A DNA stretch of 11,143 bases from Alteribacillus sp041949975 (lineage in GTDB: Bacteria; Bacillota; Bacilli; Bacillales; Marinococcaceae): contig NZ_JBHFQG010000061.1 of the NCBI RefSeq assembly GCF_041949975.1, positions 1 through 11,143 on the forward strand, written 5' to 3'. Positions 7,010-11,143 of this stretch are shown here, piece by piece. Made by a program: the position numbers and the translations under genes. Within the stretch, counting starts at the first letter, position 1, and every line of letters begins with the position of its first letter. The notes beneath the pieces are model-generated. The model searched no databases. It had not been told where the DNA came from and saw only the letters and a program-made list of their open reading frames with translations.

Positions 7010-7282
7010 ATGGATCAGCAGCAGCAACAAAATCAAAATCAGCAGCAGGTCATGCCGCAGCCTCCCCAGAACGTTACGGTAAAAGACCACCTCTACATTT
7101 CTGATATGCTTTCCTGGAACTTAAATGCAGCGAAAAAAGCTTCTTTTTTTGCTAAACAGTGTACAGACATGGATATTAAGCAGGAATTGGAAAATACAGC
7201 GCAAATGCATGAACGCCATTATCAGCAGCTGTTAAATAATCTGCAATCCGGCAATCAGCCGATTCAGCCAAACACTAATTAA
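7010..7282 (+). CDS. CotF-like spore coat family protein (90 aa)
   Basis: A small protein of the spore coat F (CotF/YraD/YusN-like) type. The core (about 23-80) is predicted as two long helices with the pattern KDHLYISDMLSWNLNAAKK...MHERHYQQLLNNL, the ferritin-like helical hairpin of the family. The first 22 residues are mostly Gln, Asn and Pro, and the tail is also Gln/Asn/Pro-rich. ATG 7010 follows AAAGGAGG (6993-7000) with 9 nt spacing. It sits 17 nt before a second coat-type gene and is divergent from fadN, echoing the neighbourhood of yusN in B. subtilis. It is likely made in the sporulating cell. Exact location in the spore is unknown. Confidence 0.82.
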   Translation: MDQQQQQNQNQQQVMPQPPQNVTVKDHLYISDMLSWNLNAAKKASFFAKQCTDMDIKQELENTAQMHERHYQQLLNNLQSGNQPIQPNTN

Positions 7283-7299
7283 GAGGAGGTATAACTGCT

Positions 7300-7635
7300 A
7301 TGTCTGGATCTAATAAAATAAGAAACCCTAAAACAGAAGTTCCCCAAACACCTGAAATGAATGACCGTGATTTCTTAAATGATATGTTAACAACAGAAAA
7401 ATACATGACAGATGCTTATAGTACAGCTATGAACGAAGCTAGTCACGAAAACCTGTATAACGATATGTCATTAATTTTTAATGAAACACAGAATTGTCAG
7501 CGAAATTTGTTTAATTTAATGTTTAAAAAAGGCTGGTATAGTTTTGAAGCCGCTGAGCAGCAAACGCTCGATCAAAGCTACCAACGATTTACTGGTTATA
7601 ACAGTCAGCTGCCTTCAGGCGGAATGATTCAATAA
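7300..7635 (+). CDS. Spore coat protein CotF family (111 aa)
   Basis: A clearer member of the coat F family. NDRDFLNDMLTTEKYMTDAY (about 21-40) forms the first helix, then SHENLYNDMSLIFNETQNCQ, and the family's closing segment FKKGWYSFEAAE (about 75-86). The N-terminus is a short polar arm and there is no signal peptide. It resembles the upstream gene in the NDML/SDML helix and layout, so the pair looks like diverged tandem copies. GAGGAGG (7283-7289) lies directly after the previous stop codon and 10 nt before ATG 7300, so the two are co-translated from one message. It could be the yusN counterpart by position and length. Confidence 0.88.
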   Translation: MSGSNKIRNPKTEVPQTPEMNDRDFLNDMLTTEKYMTDAYSTAMNEASHENLYNDMSLIFNETQNCQRNLFNLMFKKGWYSFEAAEQQTLDQSYQRFTGYNSQLPSGGMIQ

Positions 7636-7659
7636 GAAAGATAGGGATGCAGTTTCGCC

Positions 7660-7693
7660 AAACGGAGTTGTCTTAACGGACAGCTCCGTTTTT
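7660..7693 (+). terminator. Terminator of the coat gene pair
   Basis: AACGGAGTTGTC (7661-7672) pairs with GACAGCTCCGTT (7679-7690) with one G-U pair and a 6-nt loop, followed by T's to 7693. It starts 25 nt after the stop codon of the second coat gene. Confidence 0.88.
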
Positions 7694-7865
7694 AAATTAA
7701 AATGGGATTTTTATCTAAGTTAGGAAGTAGCAAACTTATTTTTTTCCTTATTTTTCATTAACTAAAACATTTTTTCAGAAATTTTTTTGAAGCGTGAACC
7801 GCCTGTCTTATCTTACGTTCAGAATTTACTGTATTTTAATAAGCAACTTTCTTTATAATATACAG
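7694..7865. other. AT-rich gap upstream of ectD with spaced T tracts
   Basis: No gene is seen between the coat terminator and the ectD promoter. The stretch holds T tracts at 7739-7745, 7751-7755, 7770-7775 and 7782-7788, with centres about 11, 20 and 12 nt apart, near the helical repeat, so some intrinsic bending is possible. A weak TAAGTT/AACTTA inverted repeat (7716-7738) before the first T tract could be a minor second terminator. A TATAAT at 7854-7859 has no good -35. Confidence 0.3.
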
Positions 7866-7891
7866 GTTTATGTTAAAATGTTCTTGGGTAT
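7866..7891 (+). promoter_or_regulatory. Sigma-B-type promoter of ectD
   Basis: GTTTAT (7866-7871), 14 nt, GGGTAT (7886-7891) matches the general-stress sigma-B consensus GTTTAA-N12-15-GGGWAW in 11 of 12 positions. The predicted start is near 7898, about 55 nt before the ectD start codon. Control of an osmoprotectant gene by sigma-B would be in keeping with its stress role. Confidence 0.55.
7871..7879 (+). promoter_or_regulatory. Alternative extended -10 (sigma-A) for ectD
   Basis: TGTTAAAAT is a TG-n-TAAAAT extended -10, lying inside the spacer of the sigma-B-type promoter. There is no convincing -35 (17-18 nt upstream reads CTTTAT/TCTTTA). It could give basal transcription. Weak support. 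Confidence 0.3.
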
Positions 7892-7951
7892 CAGTCTCAA
7901 CGACTCGCCATTTTCATTGAAATCTAGTAAGTGAAAAGGAGTGATGGTGCA

Positions 7952-8896
7952 ATGGCAGTCGATAAGTATCCTTCCAGAAAAGGGCAACAGGCTAAAATTA
8001 TGGAAAGGAAAGACCCTGTGATTCACCAGAACCCTGATTTTGCAGATGGTCCTTTAACAGATAAGGATCTGAAGGGTTTTGAAGAAAATGGCTACTTACT
8101 GTTTGAGAAGTTGTTCAACGATGATGAAGTAGCTATTATGAAAAGTGAATTGAAGCGCACGATGGACCTCAACCAACAGCGAGATACCGATGATGTCATC
8201 AAAGAACCGGGAAGCAATGAGATTCGTTCGGTGTTTGAGATTCACAAAGACAGCGGTTTCTTTCAGGCGTTATCCAAAAACCATCGTATTGTGAAAGCAG
8301 CCCAGCAGCTGTTAGGCAGCCAAGTTTACATTACACAGTCCCGAATAAATTTCAAACCAGGGTTTAAAGGTAAGGAGTTCTACTGGCATTCGGACTTTGA
8401 AACTTGGCACGTAGAAGACGGCATGCCTAATATGCGTGCAGTCAGCTGCTCAATCATTTTAACCGACAACTATGAGTACAATGGTCCGCTGATGTTAATC
8501 CCCGGCTCTCACAAATGGTATGTATCCTGCCCTGGTGAAACGCCGGAAGACAACTACAAGTCTTCGCTGCAGAAACAAGAAACCGGAGTACCTGATAATG
8601 ACAGCATGAGATGGCTCGTTGACCAGGCAGGCGGGCGTATTGACCGGGCAACTGGTCCTGCCGGCTCAGTATTGTTCTTTGAATGCAATACGATGCACGG
8701 TTCTGCCGGGAATATTTCCCCGTATCCGCGAAGCAACGTTTTCTTTGTCTTTAATTCGATTGAAAACAAACTCACGGATCCATATTCCGGCCAGTCGCCG
8801 CGTCCTGAATTTCTTGCAAACCGGGATAACATTCAGCCCATTACACCAAACAAAGACCGTCTACAAAACTTCACTACTCGGTTTGCTCGAAAATAA
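7952..8896 (+). CDS. ectD: Ectoine hydroxylase
   Basis: A non-heme iron(II), 2-oxoglutarate-dependent dioxygenase that converts ectoine to 5-hydroxyectoine, a compatible solute, in the cytoplasm. The EctD signature FYWHSDFETWHVEDGMP (143-159) is intact and supplies iron ligands H146 and D148. The third ligand is H249 in NTMHGSAGN, and R261 or R131 (SRINFKPGFKGKEF) are candidates for co-substrate binding. The N-terminus DKYPSRK is typical of the family. The frame is open from GTG 7931, but ATG 7952 has AAGGAG (7936-7941) with 10 nt spacing and gives 314 residues, close to the usual 300-310. It is a single-gene unit: no ectA, ectB or ectC adjoins it, so its substrate must come from genes elsewhere or from uptake. 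This is the best sign that the host is halophilic or salt-tolerant. Confidence 0.97.
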   Translation: MAVDKYPSRKGQQAKIMERKDPVIHQNPDFADGPLTDKDLKGFEENGYLLFEKLFNDDEVAIMKSELKRTMDLNQQRDTDDVIKEPGSNEIRSVFEIHKDSGFFQALSKNHRIVKAAQQLLGSQVYITQSRINFKPGFKGKEFYWHSDFETWHVEDGMPNMRAVSCSIILTDNYEYNGPLMLIPGSHKWYVSCPGETPEDNYKSSLQKQETGVPDNDSMRWLVDQAGGRIDRATGPAGSVLFFECNTMHGSAGNISPYPRSNVFFVFNSIENKLTDPYSGQSPRPEFLANRDNIQPITPNKDRLQNFTTRFARK

Positions 8897-8900
8897 AATG

Positions 8901-8940
8901 AAAAAGGCTGTCCCCGATAATACCCGGGGGCAGCCTTTTT
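8901..8940 (+). terminator. Terminator of ectD
   Basis: AAAAAGGCTGTCCCCG (8901-8916) pairs with CGGGGGCAGCCTTTTT (8925-8940) with one G-U pair in plus-strand RNA and an 8-nt loop. The T run closes the stem. It begins 4 nt after the ectD stop codon. On the minus strand the wobble would be a C-A mismatch, so the plus direction is favoured. Confidence 0.9.
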
Positions 8941-8980
8941 CGGTTAACTCGGAGTAAATAACATGCTGAAAAGGTTCAAG

Positions 8981-9025
8981 AAAAGGCACAGGGACGGAGG
9001 ATTCCGCTTTGGGCCAGAGCCTTTT
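8981..9025 (+). repeat. GC-rich imperfect hairpin, possible REP-like element
   Basis: AAAAGGC (8981-8987) and GCCTTTT (9019-9025) bracket a GC-rich core containing GGGACGGAGG and a CGGA-GGAT-TCCG mini-hairpin (8995-9006). The base composition differs from the AT-rich surroundings. It could be a dispersed intergenic repeat of the REP type or a second terminator (ATTATT follows). No second copy is in the window, so repeat status is a guess. Confidence 0.3.
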
Positions 9026-9058
9026 ATTATTCATTCTAAGTGTTAATCTTTATTTGAT

Positions 9059-9084
9059 GTTTTGCTTTCTGTGGATACGGGAAA
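9059..9084 (+). promoter_or_regulatory. Sigma-B-like promoter of the DUF2254 gene
   Basis: GTTTTG (9059-9064), 14 nt, GGGAAA (9079-9084) fits the sigma-B -10 fully and the -35 at four of six positions. The spacing equals that of the ectD promoter. The predicted start is near 9091, about 50 nt before the start codon. Confidence 0.42.
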
Positions 9085-9086
9085 AA

Positions 9087-9105
9087 AATGTTAAGAATTA
9101 ACATT
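9087..9105. promoter_or_regulatory. 19-bp palindrome, candidate operator
   Basis: AATGTTAAGAATTAACATT has perfect 8-bp arms (9087-9094, 9098-9105) and a 3-bp centre. It begins 2 bp after the sigma-B-like -10 and covers the expected transcription start, the position of a classical repressor site. The regulator is unknown. Confidence 0.45.
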
Positions 9106-9142
9106 CAGCTGATAGACAGTTAGAGAGAGAAAGGACAAAACA

Positions 9143-10582
9143 ATGAGGCTTAGAAATTTTTTCCCCCGTCCTCTTCGAAAGGTATCCAGTATGTCCTACC
9201 GGCAAATTTGGTACGAGCTTCGCGCAAATCTATGGTTTAGCTCTATTATTTATGCTATTTTTGCCATTGGCCTGGTTGCTTTTTCTTATTGGCTTGATTT
9301 TACCGTTCAGGTTGAGCAGCATCTGCCGGATATGTTTTTAACGAACTATGAGCTGACACATATCTTAGTAAGTACGCTGATTGCTGGGATTCTCACTTTA
9401 AACGCATTTACGTTTAACTCTATTCTTGTAGTATTAACTAGTTTTTCAGGACAATTTTCTCCTCGGATGCTGTTAAGCTTTGTTTCCGACCGCAGAACTC
9501 AGCACGTCATCGGTATATTTAATGCTTGTTTTCTTTATGTTCTTATTTCCTTCTTTTTATTAAGTGAAGAAGAAAACGGTATGTATGTTGCTATTCCAAT
9601 TTTCACCGTATTGTTAGCCTTTTTAGCACTATCTAACTTTGTGTTTTTCATCAACCATGCGGTCAAATGGATGCAGGTGCCTAACCTGACAAACAATATG
9701 AAAAATGAATCAAAAAAGACGATTTTACGCACCTTGTTAAAAGATTTAGAGCCGTATCGTACGAGAGAACCCAACCATACAGAAAAAGAATTAAATGAAG
9801 AGGAAGCACATATTATTGCTTCCGATAGTGCCGGTTTTATTCAGATTTTTGATTATAAGCATTTAATCTCAGAAGCAAAAAAAGACAAAATAATTTTAAG
9901 GCTGGAACGCCGAATCGGCGATTTTGTGACAGAAGGCATTCCGATTATCACGTATTGGAAAACCAATGATACCTCGATTAATGAGTTCAAATATAGAAAG
10001 CTTATATACTTGGGACCGAAAAAAACAGAAGTACAAGACTTAGAATTTGGGGTAAATAAATTAACGGAAATTGCTATTAAAGCGATAGGCAATGATGACC
10101 CAAGCACTGCCAATAATGCAATATACCAACTCACTGATTTGCTGATCTCGATTTCTAAAGTAACCAGGTTCACTCCATATCTAACAGACACGGACAACAG
10201 ACTTCGGCTGATTATTAAAGACGAATCCTTCGATTATTATTTGTACGCTGCTTTTTCACAAATTAGTGTTTATGCAAAAAAAGATCCTTTTCTCACCACA
10301 AATATCTTAGAAGCCATTACCATTCTCTCGCAATCAGTACCTCAAGAAAATTACAGCTGCTGCTGGAAGTTTGCCAAAACCATTGCAAGAGGGTATACAG
10401 AAGGCTTCACTTATGCCTACAACGAACAGCGATTTTATAATAGTTTAAAAGGAATCGCCCAAAAAACCGGAAATTTAAATAGTTATGAAGAGTTTGAGCA
10501 GGAAATAAAATCAAAAATGACAAAATTTGATATTGATGAAACAAAAAAAGACATTTTCACCAAAAAAGCACCATCTTCCTGA
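9143..10582 (+). CDS. DUF2254-type predicted membrane protein
   Basis: A 479-residue protein with four predicted transmembrane helices in its first 175 residues (about 30-51, 71-99, 120-141, 147-171), then a long soluble domain (172-479) expected in the cytoplasm. The segment TSFSGQFSPRML (99-110) and the later FNACFLYVLISFFLL agree with the DUF2254 family, whose function is not known. No catalytic motif is evident in the soluble part. The N-terminus is basic (RLRNFFPRPLRK). ATG 9143 follows AAAGGA (9130-9135) with 7 nt spacing. It is transcribed alone, from a sigma-B-like promoter with a palindrome at the start site. The stop codon lies in the loop of its own terminator. A role in stress or ion balance would fit its neighbour ectD but is a guess. 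Confidence 0.85.
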   Translation: MRLRNFFPRPLRKVSSMSYRQIWYELRANLWFSSIIYAIFAIGLVAFSYWLDFTVQVEQHLPDMFLTNYELTHILVSTLIAGILTLNAFTFNSILVVLTSFSGQFSPRMLLSFVSDRRTQHVIGIFNACFLYVLISFFLLSEEENGMYVAIPIFTVLLAFLALSNFVFFINHAVKWMQVPNLTNNMKNESKKTILRTLLKDLEPYRTREPNHTEKELNEEEAHIIASDSAGFIQIFDYKHLISEAKKDKIILRLERRIGDFVTEGIPIITYWKTNDTSINEFKYRKLIYLGPKKTEVQDLEFGVNKLTEIAIKAIGNDDPSTANNAIYQLTDLLISISKVTRFTPYLTDTDNRLRLIIKDESFDYYLYAAFSQISVYAKKDPFLTTNILEAITILSQSVPQENYSCCWKFAKTIARGYTEGFTYAYNEQRFYNSLKGIAQKTGNLNSYEEFEQEIKSKMTKFDIDETKKDIFTKKAPSS

Positions 10583-10602
10583 TCGGGCAGATGGTGCTTT
10601 TT
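10562..10602 (+). terminator. Terminator overlapping the end of the DUF2254 gene
   Basis: GCACCATCT (10568-10576) pairs with AGATGGTGC (10589-10597) in a perfect 9-bp stem, lengthened by A's (10562-10567) facing T's (10598-10602). The left arm encodes the last residues of the protein and the stop codon TGA is in the loop. The A and T runs on both sides would let it work in both directions. Confidence 0.88.
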
Positions 10603-10610
10603 CATTGTTC

Positions 10611-10653
10611 TAAAAAGACTGCCTATCCGGTTTTCCGGAAGTGGCAGTCTGTT
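10611..10653 (-). terminator. Terminator of the small membrane protein gene, probably bidirectional
   Basis: AGACTGCC (10616-10623) pairs with GGCAGTCT (10643-10650), with an inner TCCGG/CCGGA helix (10626-10630 with 10635-10639) and a TTTT loop. Read leftward it ends in a T run (10616-10612); read rightward in GTTTTATT. It directly follows the minus-strand stop codon. Confidence 0.82.
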
Positions 10654-10854
10654 TTATTCTTCTTGTTTTTCTTGATTTCTGTCTCCCGAATGCTGAGTTA
10701 ACAGCAGGCCATAAAGCATAGCAAAGATCATGCCGCCAAACCCTATGATTTGAAAGACTAAGCTTTGAGTACCCGCAAATTGAACGGTTCCAATAAAAAA
10801 CAGAAGTACGAATGCTGTCATCATAAGAAAAGTCCATAACATCGGCTGTTTCAT
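10654..10854 (-). CDS. Small two-helix membrane protein (66 aa)
   Basis: A 66-residue protein made of two hydrophobic helices (about 6-27 and 31-53) joined by a short turn, with a charged tail (QHSGDRNQEKQEE). I do not recognise it with certainty; the layout is like short Bacillaceae membrane proteins such as the YlaF/DUF5325 type. The gene is supported by AGGAGG (10862-10867) 7 nt before ATG 10854 and by a strong terminator right after the stop. A longer open frame overlaps it (10610-10837, minus) but lacks such a start. It converges on the DUF2254 gene, and the IS end lies about 120 bp upstream. Confidence 0.72.
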   Translation of the reverse strand: MKQPMLWTFLMMTAFVLLFFIGTVQFAGTQSLVFQIIGFGGMIFAMLYGLLLTQHSGDRNQEKQEE

Positions 10855-10896
10855 GAATCTCCCTCCTATTTTTTCTTGTTATCTTTCCATGCTATG

Positions 10897-10926
10897 ATTG
10901 TAAGTTTGAAATTATGCAAGTGTTCA
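10897..10926 (-). promoter_or_regulatory. Weak candidate promoter of the small membrane gene
   Basis: Minus strand TGAACA (10921-10926, four of six) and TACAAT (10897-10902, five of six) with 18 nt between. It would give a leader of about 35 nt. Other AT-rich hexamers nearby make the choice uncertain. Confidence 0.33.
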
Positions 10927-10975
10927 TAGATAATATTTTATTTTCCGTTTTATAACTTTTTAAAACCATTTTTAT

Positions 10976-11143
10976 GGTACCGTCAATAAGTTTGTGTAAT
11001 GTTTTTAGAGTATCCAAAGAATAACTTCTTGAGTTTTCTTACAGAGGGAAGGTTATTCTTCGTTCTGACCTTCCCCGTATCGGTTCGTGAACATTTTTTT
11101 TAAGGCTGGGGCGGCCGTACCGAATCCACGGAGTTTACGACCG
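10976..11143 (-). mobile_element. End of an IS256-family (mutator-type) insertion sequence, cut by window edge
   Basis: GGTACCGTCAATAAGTTTGTG (10976-10996), continuing TAATG to 11001, resembles the terminal repeats of IS256-family elements, many of which contain a GTC...TTGTGTAA pattern. It is followed inward by about 50 nt of untranslated sequence and the 3' end of a probable transposase reading toward this end. The exact boundary is uncertain, somewhere at 10976-10981; the target duplication needs the other end. The inner part (11101-11143) is GC-rich compared with neighbouring genes, consistent with transfer. Confidence 0.6.
11053..11142 (-). CDS. Probable transposase, last 29 codons only
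   Basis: The minus-strand frame enters from the right edge and stops with TAA at 11053-11055. It encodes a short C-terminal tail, including KLRGFGTAAPALKKMFTNRYG. Such a basic/aromatic tail (LRGF...L...F..RY) is compatible with the end of a mutator-type DDE transposase, and the IS256-like terminal repeat about 50 nt downstream supports this. The catalytic part lies outside the window, so whether the gene is intact cannot be told. Confidence 0.5.
   Translation of the reverse strand, partial: GRKLRGFGTAAPALKKMFTNRYGEGQNEE

Noticed and set aside
7716..7745. TAAGTT/AACTTA inverted repeat followed by T7
   Set aside because: The 6-bp AT-only stem is too weak to call a terminator; a strong terminator already lies just upstream.
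7931..7951. GTG 7931 as the ectD start
   Set aside because: The codons after it are the ribosome binding site (AAGGAG) of ATG 7952, which yields the usual EctD N-terminus.
8454..8957. Overlapping frames within and after ectD (minus 8454-8651, 8554-8832; plus 8619-8957)
   Set aside because: They are shadows of ectD in other frames; the last one runs through the ectD terminator.
10610..10837. 75-residue minus-strand frame overlapping the small membrane gene
   Set aside because: It covers the terminator hairpin, has no ribosome binding site, and the 66-residue frame has a strong one.

Overview
The window looks like chromosome of a moderately halophilic, endospore-forming member of the Bacillaceae. 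The grounds are low-GC sequence with strong AGGAGG-type ribosome binding sites, a gcvH / Spx-type reductase / fadE-fadA-fadN block resembling the yusH-yusI-yusJ-yusK-yusL region of Bacillus subtilis, two CotF-type spore coat genes with a good sigma-G promoter, and an ectoine hydroxylase gene (ectD). The species cannot be told from the sequence alone.

Left part (1-6840), mostly minus strand. A beta-oxidation operon fadN-fadA-fadE reads leftward from a good sigma-A promoter (about 6809-6837). A perfect palindrome matching the B. subtilis FadR operator consensus lies in its 5' leader (6743-6760), and a degenerate second copy sits just after the predicted start of transcription (6779-6796). FadN (hydratase plus 3-hydroxyacyl-CoA dehydrogenase), FadA (thiolase) and FadE (acyl-CoA dehydrogenase) together supply all four reactions of one turn of fatty-acid beta-oxidation. 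FadR repression relieved by long-chain acyl-CoA is the expected control. The fadA-fadE gap (115 nt) holds a possible 17-codon leader ORF and a hairpin that would mask the fadE Shine-Dalgarno sequence. The operon ends in a structured 3' region and a terminator. A second, two-gene leftward unit follows: an ArsC/Spx-type thioredoxin-fold protein and gcvH, the lipoyl carrier of the glycine cleavage system, closed by a strong terminator. At 9-83 there is a plus-strand hairpin with a U tract that belongs to something starting outside the window.

Middle (6841-8940), plus strand. Divergent from fadN are two small CotF-family genes with a sigma-G-type promoter and a terminator. After an AT-rich gap comes ectD, which converts ectoine to 5-hydroxyectoine; its upstream region carries a good sigma-B-type promoter (GTTTAT-N14-GGGTAT). 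The ectABC genes that make the substrate are not in the window.

Right part (8941-11143). A DUF2254-type four-helix membrane protein is preceded by a second sigma-B-like promoter with the same 14-nt spacing and by a 19-bp palindrome over the expected start site. It converges, across two terminators, on a small two-helix membrane protein on the minus strand. The window ends inside what looks like an IS256-family (mutator-type) insertion sequence: one terminal repeat and the last 29 codons of a probable transposase.

No wholly new multi-gene system is evident. The points most worth a second look are regulatory: the double FadR site, the leader/hairpin before fadE, the paired sigma-B-like promoters, and the palindrome at the DUF2254 gene.
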